Origin: an uncultured Burkholderiales bacterium
Lineage (GTDB): Bacteria; Pseudomonadota; Gammaproteobacteria; Burkholderiales; Burkholderiaceae_C
NCBI GenBank assembly: GCA_903932865.1
Contig: CAIZHQ010000016.1
Coordinates: 186,001 to 250,000, forward strand
Direction of reading: 5' to 3'
Length of the DNA stretch: 64,000 nucleotides
The notes beneath the pieces are model-generated. The model did no database searches and was not told where the DNA came from. It was given only the letters and a program-made list of their open reading frames with translations. Both the position numbers and the translations under genes were made by a program. How positions within the stretch are numbered: the stretch's first letter is position 1; each line of letters opens with the position of its first letter. Below are positions 29,172 through 38,712 of the stretch, piece by piece.

Positions 29172-29219
29172 ACACTATATCTGGTGTCTGGGGTCATGAC
29201 AAGCCACTACAGGTAGTGT
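29172..29219 (-). promoter_or_regulatory. Pair of NrdR boxes
   Basis: Two 16-base imperfect palindromes, ACACTATATCTGGTGT (29172-29187) and CCACTACAGGTAGTGT (29204-29219), resemble the NrdR box (near ACACWATATATWGTGT). Their centres are 32 bases apart, about three helical turns, the spacing usual for NrdR pairs. They overlap the nrdA promoter, implying repression when nucleotide pools are high. The nrdR gene is not in the window. Confidence 0.85.
29174..29202 (-). promoter_or_regulatory. nrdA promoter
   Basis: On the minus strand TTGTCA (29202-29197) is followed after 17 bases by TATAGT (29179-29174), a good sigma-70 match. The -10 lies inside one NrdR box and the -35 abuts the other. Confidence 0.7.
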
Positions 29220-29491
29220 ACGGGCTCTGAACAGAGCCCTGTGGCGGATGCGTTGGGTGTTGGCTGGGCTCAAGGGGCATTCATGGGTTTTTCAGAGGCT
29301 GAAAAAAACCGCGGAATATCAAACAATCAGGGGGTTTCGCAGAGCGATGCCAGTCGCAATGGGACTTCCGGAGGCTTTTCTTCCTCCATCGCCCGATTTC
29401 ACATCTGTGCCAGTTGACCGGGTCTTGGCTCTGAATTTATAAAACACATTTAAAACGTAAAAAAAGCTAAAAATTTATTTTTTATGTCGCA
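29220..29491. other. Intergenic stretch between nrdA promoter and ampD
   Basis: With the nrdA leader this makes about 400 bases without a recognised gene. It holds a seven-base-pair stem (GGGCTCT 29222-29228 with AGAGCCC 29233-29239) and an AT-rich part (29440-29490). The one short open frame here (29248-29442) has no ribosome site or recognisable protein, so I do not call it. Confidence 0.5.
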
Positions 29492-30109
29492 TCAAAAACA
29501 CACGGGAAAACAGTGATCGGGCAACTGGAGGGCCGCTTTCAGACGTTGCCAGTCAAAGCCCGTTCCCGGATCGCCTTTGCGGCCTGGCGCAATGTGTTCA
29601 TGGCCCGCCACATGTGCAATGGGGTAGTGCCGATGCAGGTCCAGGCACAGCCGACTCAGTTGCTCGTACTGAGCGTCCTCGAACACATCGCCCTCCAGGC
29701 CCTCGAGCTCGATCCCGATCGAGTCGTCATTGCATTGGGGGCGTCCTCTGTATTCGGACTGACCGGCATGCCAAGCCCGATCGTCGGCGCTGACAAACTG
29801 CCACAAGCGCCCGTCACGTCGGATGTAAAAGTGGGAGGACACCTGCAACCCCCGAATTTGCGAAAAAAAGGGATGGGCATCCCAGTCGAGCTGGTTGGTG
29901 AACAGCGCTTGCACCTCTTGGCCGCCGTAATGGCCGGGCGGCAGGCTGATGGAATGGATGACGAGCAAATCGATGCAGGCGCCTGTGGGCCTGGGGCCAA
30001 AGTTGGGTGAATCCAGCCTTTGGGCGCACGCGTACCAGCCCTGACGCCAAAGGCCCGTGGGCTCAGGGGGTTGATCGGGGATGATGCGCTGGGGGGCGTC
30101 GTGGGCCAT
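29492..30109 (-). CDS. ampD: 1,6-anhydro-N-acetylmuramyl-L-alanine amidase AmpD
   Basis: A cytoplasmic zinc amidase that removes the peptide from anhydromuropeptides during murein recycling and keeps beta-lactamase inducers low. The 205-residue protein has zinc ligands His52 (VIHSISLPP), His170 and Asp180 (GHEHIAPGRKGDPG) and the catalytic Glu134 in SIGIELEG. It is the third gene of a minus-strand group with the CcsA-like and PP0621 genes. Confidence 0.95.
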   Translation of the reverse strand: MAHDAPQRIIPDQPPEPTGLWRQGWYACAQRLDSPNFGPRPTGACIDLLVIHSISLPPGHYGGQEVQALFTNQLDWDAHPFFSQIRGLQVSSHFYIRRDGRLWQFVSADDRAWHAGQSEYRGRPQCNDDSIGIELEGLEGDVFEDAQYEQLSRLCLDLHRHYPIAHVAGHEHIAPGRKGDPGTGFDWQRLKAALQLPDHCFPVCF

Positions 30110-30144
30110 GGGACCTCAGGTCTCAGTAGGCAGGCGCCGGGATT

Positions 30145-30384
30145 TCACACCGGGTTGCGGTCTTGTGCCGCTGCGCGGTGCTCGGCGCTGCAGTACAGGC
30201 CTTTTTCACCCGTGACGGCTTCGTCTTGCGGTAAGTGGATGCCGCAATGCAGACAGACCGCCATGTTGGTGGGCGTGCTCGGGGCCGGGGTCTGCTCTTT
30301 GGGCGCGTCTGATTTGACGCGGCGGCTGCGCTTGAAGGCCCAGATCGCCAGCACAATGACCAAGATCCAAATCAGGTATTTCAT
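30145..30384 (-). CDS. PP0621-family small membrane protein
   Basis: A 79-residue protein with an N-terminal membrane segment (MKYLIWILVIVLAIWAF), a basic patch, a short linker and a zinc-ribbon-like C-terminus (CLHCG ... YCSAEHR). Its role is unknown. ATG 30384 overlaps the stop of the CcsA-like gene (ATGA), which settles the start; the frame is open further upstream only as a shadow of that gene. The pairing of these two genes and ampD is typical for Burkholderiales. Confidence 0.85.
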   Translation of the reverse strand: MKYLIWILVIVLAIWAFKRSRRVKSDAPKEQTPAPSTPTNMAVCLHCGIHLPQDEAVTGEKGLYCSAEHRAAAQDRNPV

Positions 30385-31184
30385 CCCACGCGTCCAATCA
30401 AGACTTCCAATACAAAGCGCGATCCTGCGTAAGACAGCAGCAGCAAGCCCGCACCAATGTAGAGTACCCGCACGGCGCGGCGGCCCCGCCAGCCCCATTG
30501 GCTGCGCCCCACCAGCAAGGTGGCAAAGGTGAGCCAGGACAGGACGGCAAAGACGCGTTTGTGGTCCCAGCGCCACGGGGTGTGGCCTTGGCCGTAAAGG
30601 GTCTCACCAAACAGGGCGCCTGCCACCAAAGTGGCCGTCAACAGCACAAAGCCGGCGGCTACGAAACGAAAGGTCAGGCGCTCCAGTGTCAACAGGGGTA
30701 GACCGCTGGAGCCTTCTTGGGCCAGGCGGATGTCATGTTCCGTGCGGGTCATCATCCAGGCGTGAACCACCGCAGCGGCAAACATGCCATAGGCTGACAA
30801 ACCCAGCGCAAAGTGAAGAGGCAACCAAGCTGAAGCTTGGGTGGTGAGCAAGGTCCCCGGAAACACCCAGGCCAGCACCACGGTCACCGCTCCAAGGCTG
30901 CCCACGGCCCAGCGGGCCTTGAGTTTGGGGAAAAACTGGGTCTCGATCATGTAAGCCATGACCACCAGCCAAGCGGTGACCGACAAAGCCGGGGCAAAAC
31001 CAAAGCGCGCCGGCCCCATCAGCAGCACGAGCAAGCTGATGGCGTGCAAAACCCAAGCCAGCCAAAGCAAGCGGCGTGCGTTCACATCACTCAGGTGGCG
31101 AGGCACCAGAGCGGGCAAGGCATAGGCCAAGGCTGCCAATGCCGAGAAGGGCAACGTCCACAAAGGTGCACTCGCTAAAATCAT
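30381..31184 (-). CDS. CcsA/HemX-type cytochrome c assembly-like membrane protein
   Basis: A 267-residue inner-membrane protein with about eight hydrophobic segments. It carries HFALGLSAYGMFAAAVVHAW in the middle and the WRWDHKRVFAVLSWLTFATLL region near the C-terminus, as in YpjD/HemX/CcsA relatives that handle haem. Members next to ffh are usually annotated as cytochrome c assembly or inner-membrane protein YpjD; the exact function is not established. It is divergent from ffh. Confidence 0.85.
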   Translation of the reverse strand: MILASAPLWTLPFSALAALAYALPALVPRHLSDVNARRLLWLAWVLHAISLLVLLMGPARFGFAPALSVTAWLVVMAYMIETQFFPKLKARWAVGSLGAVTVVLAWVFPGTLLTTQASAWLPLHFALGLSAYGMFAAAVVHAWMMTRTEHDIRLAQEGSSGLPLLTLERLTFRFVAAGFVLLTATLVAGALFGETLYGQGHTPWRWDHKRVFAVLSWLTFATLLVGRSQWGWRGRRAVRVLYIGAGLLLLSYAGSRFVLEVLIGRVG

Positions 31185-31261
31185 GGCACCGAGTTTAGCC
31201 TTTCAGGCGCTGCCGCTGGGGCTTCGCCATCAAGCTCTACCGGTTTTTTCTGGATTCTCCA

Positions 31262-32647
31262 ATGGCTTCCGCCCTGACCGATAAACTCTCACGCCTTGTC
31301 AAAACCCTCAGCGGACAGGCTCGCATCACCGAATCGAACGTGGCCGACATGCTGCGCGAGGTGCGCATGGCCTTGCTCGAAGCCGACGTGGCCTTGCCGG
31401 TGGTGCGCGATTTCATCGCCCGTGTGAAAGAAAAAGCCCTGGGCCAGGAAGTCATGGGTTCTTTGAAGCCAGGCCAAGCGCTGGTAGGTGTGGTCAACCG
31501 CGAGTTGGCCGCCACCATGGGCGAGGGCGTGTCGGACATCAACCTGGCCGCGCAGCCGCCTGCCGTGATCCTGATGGCCGGTTTGCAAGGGGCGGGTAAA
31601 ACCACCACCACTGCCAAGCTGGCCAAGCACCTGATCGAAAAGCGCAAAAAGAAAGTGCTTACCGTATCGGGCGATGTTTACCGCCCCGCCGCCATCGAAC
31701 AGCTCAAGACCGTGACCGCCCAAGCCGGTGCTGAATGGTTCCCCAGCACACCCGATCAAAAGCCCATCGACATTGCGCGTGCCGCCATCGATTACGCCCG
31801 CAAACACTTCTTTGATGTGCTGTTGGTGGATACCGCGGGTCGCTTGGCGATTGACGAAGCCCTGATGGCCGAAATCAAGGCCTTGCATGCGGAACTCAAG
31901 CCTGTTGAAACCCTGTTCGTGGTGGACGCCATGCAGGGCCAGGACGCGGCCAATACCGCCAAGGCTTTCAGCGACGCTTTGCCTTTGACGGGCATCGTGC
32001 TCACCAAACTCGACGGCGATTCGCGCGGTGGTGCGGCCCTGTCGGTGCGCCAGATCACCGGTGTGCCGATCAAGTTTGCGGGTACCAGCGAGAAGATCGA
32101 CGGCTTGGAAGTGTTCGACGCCGAGCGCCACGCAGGCCGGGTGCTGGGCATGGGCGACATCGTGGCCCTGGTCGAGCAGGTCACCGCCGGTGTGGACATG
32201 GAGGCGGCGCAAAAGTTGGCGGCCAAGGTCAAGAGCGGTGGCGGCTTTGATCTGAACGACTTTTTGGCGCAGATCCAGCAGATGAAGCAAATGGGTGGTC
32301 TGTCGAGCCTGATGGACAAGCTGCCCAGCCAGATGACCGCCAAGGCAGCGTCCATGGACATGGGCAAGGTCGAAAAAGACATCGGCCGCAAGCAAGGCAT
32401 CATCCACAGCATGACGCCCAAAGAGCGCAGCAAGCCCGAGTTGATCAAGGCCACGCGCAAACGCCGCATCGCTGCGGGCGCAGGCGTTCAGGTCCAAGAC
32501 GTCAACCGCATGCTCAAGGAGTTTGAGCAAATGCAGGACATGATGAAAAAAATGTCCGGCGGCGGCATGATGAAAATGATGAAGCGCATGGGCGCCATGA
32601 AAGGCATGATGGGCGGCGGCGGGGGCTTTCCTGGTATGCCGCGCTGA
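31262..32647 (+). CDS. ffh: Signal recognition particle GTPase Ffh
   Basis: Binds signal sequences and 4.5S RNA and targets membrane proteins to FtsY. The 461-residue protein has the N domain (1-90), the G domain with P-loop GLQGAGKTTTTAKLA, DTAGRL and TKLDGDSRGGA, and a methionine-rich M domain ending in MMKMMKRMGAMKGMMGGGGG. It is divergent from the CcsA-like gene, as is typical. Confidence 0.97.
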   Translation: MASALTDKLSRLVKTLSGQARITESNVADMLREVRMALLEADVALPVVRDFIARVKEKALGQEVMGSLKPGQALVGVVNRELAATMGEGVSDINLAAQPPAVILMAGLQGAGKTTTTAKLAKHLIEKRKKKVLTVSGDVYRPAAIEQLKTVTAQAGAEWFPSTPDQKPIDIARAAIDYARKHFFDVLLVDTAGRLAIDEALMAEIKALHAELKPVETLFVVDAMQGQDAANTAKAFSDALPLTGIVLTKLDGDSRGGAALSVRQITGVPIKFAGTSEKIDGLEVFDAERHAGRVLGMGDIVALVEQVTAGVDMEAAQKLAAKVKSGGGFDLNDFLAQIQQMKQMGGLSSLMDKLPSQMTAKAASMDMGKVEKDIGRKQGIIHSMTPKERSKPELIKATRKRRIAAGAGVQVQDVNRMLKEFEQMQDMMKKMSGGGMMKMMKRMGAMKGMMGGGGGFPGMPR

Positions 32648-32660
32648 CCTTCTTTTGTAG

Positions 32661-32680
32661 GTCAGGCCTTCAGGTCTGAC
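32661..32680. terminator. Stem-loop between convergent ffh and ferredoxin genes
   Basis: GTCAGGCC pairs with GGTCTGAC (one G-U pair) around a TTCA loop. It lies between convergent genes, so it could terminate both, but neither side has a U-tract. Confidence 0.4.
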
Positions 32681-32739
32681 ATTGTGGGCTTGGCGCAGGT
32701 TTCATGTCGGGGCTAAAGCCACTGACCTGCAAATCTGTT

Positions 32740-33069
32740 TCAGTATTGGTTCTCGGGCAGAGTCACCTGCAGACCGTCCAGCGCCTCGGTCAGCATGATC
32801 TGGCAAGAAAGGCGGCTGCCCGGCTCGCGGGTTTGAGCGGTGAAGGCCAGCATGCCGTCTTCATCTCTGCCCATGGGTGGCAGTTGCTTCACCCAGTCTT
32901 CATGCACCACCACATGACAAGTGGCGCAGGTCAGCAACCCGCCGCAATCGGCCTGGATGCCCGGCACATTGGTGTCAACAGCGACTTGCATCAGGCTTTG
33001 CCCGGGCTGGGCTTGCAGGGTGAGCGGGGCTTGTGCGGCGTCGTGGGCTTGCAGTTGGATCGTGATCAT
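32740..33069 (-). CDS. [2Fe-2S] ferredoxin (adrenodoxin-like)
   Basis: A 109-residue electron carrier. Cluster ligands are Cys42, Cys48, Cys51 (DCGGLLTCATC) and Cys89 (LSCQI), the C-x5-C-x2-C...C pattern of adrenodoxin-type ferredoxins. ATG 33069 is chosen; a TTG two codons upstream (33075) is the alternative. It is the last gene of a set with a glutamine-synthetase-like protein and a Rieske oxygenase and is probably the latter's electron donor (inference). No matching reductase is present. Confidence 0.87.
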   Translation of the reverse strand: MITIQLQAHDAAQAPLTLQAQPGQSLMQVAVDTNVPGIQADCGGLLTCATCHVVVHEDWVKQLPPMGRDEDGMLAFTAQTREPGSRLSCQIMLTEALDGLQVTLPENQY

Positions 33070-33110
33070 CTTCAATGCATCGCGCTCAAATGCGCGCTTT
33101 CTATGGGTGA

Positions 33111-34592
33111 TTAAATTCGGCCAAAGTATTCACGCTTGTGAAACTCCGTCGCATCTTCGGCTTGCGTCAGGCGCCGCTGCTCGGCCAGCTTGATGGTGCT
33201 GTAGTAATCCACCAAGGGCTGGCCCATGGCCTGGCACATAGCTGCATCTTGCTGCAGCGCCCGGACCGCATCGGCTAAAGATGTTGGGATGGATGCCACC
33301 CCTGAGGCATAAGGCGTTTCGGTGGCTGGCGGCGCTTGCAGCTGCGCATCCACACCATCGAGTCCCGCGTGGATTTGCGAGGCCATGTACAGGTAAGGGT
33401 TGGCTGCAGGTTCGCCTAGGCGGTTTTCAATGCGGGTCGCTTTGTCGCCGGGTTCACCGATCACGCGCAGCATGGCGCCCCGGTTGTCACGGCCCCACAA
33501 AATGGACTGCGGCGCCATGGCGTTGGGTCGAAAGCGCCCATAGCCATTGCTGGTGGACGTGCACAGGGCGGTGAGCGCCGGGGCGTGCGCCAGCAGACCG
33601 GCCAGCCAGAGCGCGCCCGCATCGCTCAGCACTTGCCGGGCATCGCGTGAACTGCTGCCGGTGGCGGATACTTCGCGCATGAACACGTTGCGGCCCGTGG
33701 CCAACTCGCAGACCGATTGGTGCAAATGCCAGCCGCTCGACATGATGTGTTCAAACGGCGGGCGGCACATGAAAGTGGCGTGGTAACCGGCGCGGCGCAA
33801 GGCTTGGCGCGTGGCGTTGCGAAACAGCACCATGTGGTCGGCGGCCGTCAGCGCATCGCTCACGTCAAACACCGCCTCGACCTGGCTGGGGCCGAGTTCG
33901 ATTTCGAGTGAAATCAGCGGCAGGCCCAGCGCCTGCGCGGTGCGCTGCACGATGCGCAGCGGTTCTTCGGCCCGGTCCATCCAGCCTTCGGTCAGCAGGT
34001 TGTAGCCCGGATGGATCAGGCTGACTTCGGGCGCGGGGCCGGGCCAGGCGGCGCGATCCGGGTCCAGGTCTGGCCCGTGCAGCGGGTCTTTCAGGCGGTA
34101 AATGTGAAACTCGATCTCCAGCCCGCAACGCATCTGCCAGCCGCGATCGGCCAGGCGCTGCACGGCTTGCTGCAGCACATGGCGCGAATCGAGCGGCACG
34201 ATGCGTCCATCGGCAAAGTAGGGCTGGCATTGCAACCAGCCGGTTTGGTTGGTCCAGGGCAGCACATGCCAGCTCGCTGGGTCGGGCATGAGCGTGAGAT
34301 TGCTGGCACCGGCAAAGCCAGGCAGGGACTCTTCGATGCCCGACTCGAACACCTTGAAGGCGGTGCGGTCAGAGCTGTCTTTGAGCAGCAAGGTGCTGAC
34401 CATGCCGATGCCGTTGGCCAGTGCCTGGCGCAATTGCGAAGCCACAATGGTTTTGCCGCGCACCGCGCCGTGCAGGTCGCACCAACCCAGGCGGATCAGC
34501 TCAATGCCCGAGGCCTCGACCTGTTGGAGCAATTGCGCGCAAGCCGCTTGCCGCTCCGGGCTGTTCAGGCCACAACGTTCGGCGAAGCTCAT
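33111..34592 (-). CDS. Glutamine-synthetase-family enzyme (GlnA-like, probably catabolic)
   Basis: A 493-residue protein with the glutamine synthetase fold. The beta-grasp region is at the N-terminus (ELIRLGWCDLHGAVRGK), metal ligands lie in GLEIEFHIY and WHLHQS, and the catalytic segment NGYGRFRPN...GDKATRIENRLGEPAANPYLYMA is near the C-terminus. It lacks the features of the house-keeping dodecamer and resembles GlnA-like gamma-glutamyl-amine ligases. The start ATG 34592 overlaps the Rieske stop (ATGA). A GS-like enzyme next to an oxygenase is known from aniline catabolism, where the amine is first glutamylated; a similar job is likely but the amine is unknown. Confidence 0.85.
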   Translation of the reverse strand: MSFAERCGLNSPERQAACAQLLQQVEASGIELIRLGWCDLHGAVRGKTIVASQLRQALANGIGMVSTLLLKDSSDRTAFKVFESGIEESLPGFAGASNLTLMPDPASWHVLPWTNQTGWLQCQPYFADGRIVPLDSRHVLQQAVQRLADRGWQMRCGLEIEFHIYRLKDPLHGPDLDPDRAAWPGPAPEVSLIHPGYNLLTEGWMDRAEEPLRIVQRTAQALGLPLISLEIELGPSQVEAVFDVSDALTAADHMVLFRNATRQALRRAGYHATFMCRPPFEHIMSSGWHLHQSVCELATGRNVFMREVSATGSSSRDARQVLSDAGALWLAGLLAHAPALTALCTSTSNGYGRFRPNAMAPQSILWGRDNRGAMLRVIGEPGDKATRIENRLGEPAANPYLYMASQIHAGLDGVDAQLQAPPATETPYASGVASIPTSLADAVRALQQDAAMCQAMGQPLVDYYSTIKLAEQRRLTQAEDATEFHKREYFGRI

Positions 34593-35980
34593 GCCGCCCT
34601 CGTGTCGGCTGGGGTTGCCACATGGCCTGGCAGGGCGGCGTCCCAAGGCGCGCCGCTGCGTTTGGCCGCACAGGTCTCGCGCCACCACTGCGGCCATTGC
34701 CCGCAGGGCGCGATGCCGTCTACCGTGTCGGGGCCCATGCGCTGGCTGGCTATGGCGTTTTGCGCAAAGCCGGGCGGCAAGCCGCCGGCCTGCACCGTGT
34801 CGATGGCCTTGAGCAGCAGGCGCCGGTTGGCCATGATCACCTTGTCGCTGGTGCCCAGGTGCTCGCGTGTGCGGTCCTGGATCGCGCCCATGCTCTCGCA
34901 TGCCCACTGGTCGTGCACATTGATGTCGTCTTCGCCCATGCCCAGGTAGGTGCGCAAGACCTGCTCTTCGGGGTTAAAGCCCCAATGGTTGTGCTTGCCC
35001 GATTTGGGAATGTAGTCGGGCAGGGTGACCGATGGCAGGCGTTGCTTGCGCATGGCCTCTTTGTCCACCGGGCCGTCAAAGCTGGTGAACACCGAATACC
35101 AATAGGTGTGCGTGTCGTCCACCGGCACATGCATCTGCGTGATGGTCATGGTCTCGGACAGCGGAATCACAAAAGTGTGCGGAAACAGTGCATTCGTCAC
35201 CCGCACATGCGTGAGCGCCTCGTTGATCGGGCGCAAGGCCGTCAGGCGCAGGCCCGCCTCGGTAGGCTCAAACGAAATCTCGGGTTGGGCCAACTCGCGC
35301 ATCACCCGCGTCATGGGCCAGCGCTCGCCTTGCACATCGCCCGCGCTCGCCCCCCGAAACTGCCGGCCATAGCTGCCTTCGAGCGATTCGTCCTCAAAAA
35401 AGCGGTGCAGGTACGAAGCGTGCGCCGGGTCAATGCCCACCTCAAAGGCCTGCAGCCAGTTGCAGTGCCACAGGCCCTTGAAGGCAAAGGTGTGTGTGGC
35501 CGGCGCGCTGAAAGCGTCGATGCCCGGCAAGGGCGGTGGCGTCTGGCCTTCGGGGCCGAACCAGCCAAAAAGAATGCCACTGCGCTCGATCAGCGGGTAG
35601 CTGCGCTGGCGCACGCGATTGCACAAGGTGCTGCCGGTCGGCTCGGCAGGCGTTTCGATGCACTGGCCCGTCACGTCAAACTTCCAGCCATGAAAAGGAC
35701 AGCGCAGGCCATCGCCTTCGTTGCGGCTAAAGGCCAGGTCGGCCCCTCGGTGCGGGCAATCACGGTCGAGCAAACCGTAGTCGCCCTGCGCGTTGCGGAA
35801 CAGCACCAGGTCTTGGCCCAGAATGCGCACGGCTTTGACGGGGCGAATCGCCATGCGCGGGTCGAGTGCGGGGTTGAACTCGTCCACCAGGGCGACGGGC
35901 TGCCAATAGTGGCGCATCACCGCGCCGCAGGGCGTGCCTGGGCCAATGCGGGTGATGCGTTCGTTTTGTTCTGCTTTCAT
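34589..35980 (-). CDS. Rieske non-haem iron oxygenase, alpha subunit (phthalate-dioxygenase-like)
   Basis: Hydroxylates an aromatic or other ring substrate. From ATG 35980 the protein has 463 residues. The Rieske [2Fe-2S] ligands are Cys75/His77 (CPHRGA) and Cys94/His97 (CPFHGW), and the mononuclear iron site is in GIDPAHASYLH (His187, His192). The single-subunit layout suits the phthalate/vanillate branch, which uses a separate reductase. That component is missing here; the nearby ferredoxin may partly fill in. The frame reaches back to 36040, but the family start is MKAEQNERITRIGPG. Confidence 0.9.
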   Translation of the reverse strand: MKAEQNERITRIGPGTPCGAVMRHYWQPVALVDEFNPALDPRMAIRPVKAVRILGQDLVLFRNAQGDYGLLDRDCPHRGADLAFSRNEGDGLRCPFHGWKFDVTGQCIETPAEPTGSTLCNRVRQRSYPLIERSGILFGWFGPEGQTPPPLPGIDAFSAPATHTFAFKGLWHCNWLQAFEVGIDPAHASYLHRFFEDESLEGSYGRQFRGASAGDVQGERWPMTRVMRELAQPEISFEPTEAGLRLTALRPINEALTHVRVTNALFPHTFVIPLSETMTITQMHVPVDDTHTYWYSVFTSFDGPVDKEAMRKQRLPSVTLPDYIPKSGKHNHWGFNPEEQVLRTYLGMGEDDINVHDQWACESMGAIQDRTREHLGTSDKVIMANRRLLLKAIDTVQAGGLPPGFAQNAIASQRMGPDTVDGIAPCGQWPQWWRETCAAKRSGAPWDAALPGHVATPADTRAA

Positions 35981-36171
35981 GGGGGCCTCTGGCTTACGCC
36001 TTGTGTCTGCCGTTGGCGTGCGTCCGCCTGGGTGGACCACGCAAGTCTCTGGCCGATCAGTTTAAACGGCTGTGTGGGCGGGTCCTGCCAACAGGTGACA
36101 CGGTGGGTGGGGCTTGATGCGTGTCAATCTTGGGCTGACCATAGGGACCGAATTGACGCAAAATCCACCCC

Positions 36172-36567
36172 ATGACACATGCTCTTTTCATTTACGGCAC
36201 CTTGATGCCCGGCCTGCGGCTAGAGGCCGAAATGCACGGCGCCCGCTTTGTGGGGCCAGCCCATGTGCCAGGCCGTTTGGTCGATCTGGGCCGCTACCCT
36301 GGCTTTCTGCGGGGCGATGGTTTGGTTTCAGGCGAAGTTTACGAGGTCGATGACGCGCACCTGGCCCGCCTTGACGCGGTGGAAGGCGTTGTGCCCGGCG
36401 ACCGCGTTGCGTCGCATTATTGGCGCGAAGAATTGACCGTGCTCGGCGGCCCGCTGCAAGGTCAGCCGGTGCAGACCTATGTGTACAACCGCCCGACCGA
36501 TGGCTGCACGCCCATCCCGCATGGTGACTACCGACGCTATATCCGCGAAGTCGGGCGCGAGTCCTGA
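36172..36567 (+). CDS. Gamma-glutamylcyclotransferase-like (AIG2/GGCT fold) protein
   Basis: A 131-residue protein with the substrate-loop motif YGTL at 8-11 (LFIYGTLMPG), the GEVYEVD strand and a Glu71 (AVEGV) at the catalytic position. The fold includes enzymes releasing 5-oxoproline from gamma-glutamyl amines or amino acids. It stands next to and divergent from the Rieske/GS-like set, so it might remove gamma-glutamyl groups made by that synthetase; this is inference. Its stop abuts the miaB stop. Confidence 0.85.
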   Translation: MTHALFIYGTLMPGLRLEAEMHGARFVGPAHVPGRLVDLGRYPGFLRGDGLVSGEVYEVDDAHLARLDAVEGVVPGDRVASHYWREELTVLGGPLQGQPVQTYVYNRPTDGCTPIPHGDYRRYIREVGRES

Positions 36568-37905
<1,338 letters not shown>

Positions 37906-38067
37906 GCGGTCTCCATGGAGTTGTCGGAGGTGATCAAGTCAAGGCAAAGCCAAGCATGCCCGCGAAGGGCCAAGGTGCAGCGGTTCATGGTGTAGATCCA
38001 GAGGCTGTGAAAAAGAAAAGCGCGGATGCGCTTTGGAGGACCCAGATTATCGCAGGCGAGCTTCAGC

Positions 38068-38697
38068 TCAGTTTCCCGCGTCTTCGGCGGCCTTCGGCTT
38101 GAAAAACATCGGATACGCCCGTTGCACCGTCGGGCTGTCATAGGCCCAGCTGTGGCACTGACCCAAGAAGTACGGCGCTTGGGTCATTTCGGGGTGGGGC
38201 TGGCCGGCCAGTTCGCGGCGCTGCCATTGGCCTGAAGGCAGGGTCTGGTAGGCGGCCGTGGCCATGTTGAACAACATCTCGCGCAGGTGGGTGCAGCCGT
38301 CGGTGCCGCCCACGTGCTGGTTGATGACCTTGCGCCAGCCCGGGCCCATGGTGCAGCCGATGAGCTTGTGCATGTTGTGTGGTGCGCCGGTGCATTCGGT
38401 GTGAGGGATGTTGTCCATGGAGGTGGCGACGTCCTGGATGACCATCTGGTCGTTGAGCGTCACGCGGATTTTCAGGCCGTGGATCGGCTGATTGCCGGGG
38501 AAAAGCCGTTCGTTGGGCACCTGAAAACTGAAAGTTTTGACGTCGGTCAGTTCGGCTTCGATGTCCCACAGACCGTCTTCGCGGTCATAGCCTTGGTACA
38601 CCACGGTTCGCGTATGTGACAGTTTTCTGGGGTAGGGGGGTGGAAGTGCCAATGGAATTCTCGCGGGTCTGGTGTTCAATCTTCCGATCATATCCAT
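38068..38697 (-). CDS. DUF2889 family protein
   Basis: A 209-residue protein of unknown function. DUF2889 proteins share the N-terminal HTRTVVYQGYDREDGLWDIEA and the HKLIGCTMGPGW...DGCTHLREML pattern seen here, with conserved Cys and His that could bind a metal. No signal peptide is seen. The start is assigned to ATG 38697 (ATG 38691 also possible), giving a gap of only 15 bases to the divergent acyl-CoA ligase. Confidence 0.8.
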   Translation of the reverse strand: MDMIGRLNTRPARIPLALPPPYPRKLSHTRTVVYQGYDREDGLWDIEAELTDVKTFSFQVPNERLFPGNQPIHGLKIRVTLNDQMVIQDVATSMDNIPHTECTGAPHNMHKLIGCTMGPGWRKVINQHVGGTDGCTHLREMLFNMATAAYQTLPSGQWQRRELAGQPHPEMTQAPYFLGQCHSWAYDSPTVQRAYPMFFKPKAAEDAGN

Positions 38698-38712
38698 GCA
38701 GGAGCCAGACCC

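Noticed and set aside
29248-29442. 64-residue open frame between nrdA and ampD
   Set aside because: No ribosome site, no recognisable protein and position within a regulatory gap.
34421-36175. 584-residue open frame antisense to the Rieske and GS-like genes
   Set aside because: The minus-strand genes have intact iron-ligand and catalytic motifs; the plus-strand frame has none.
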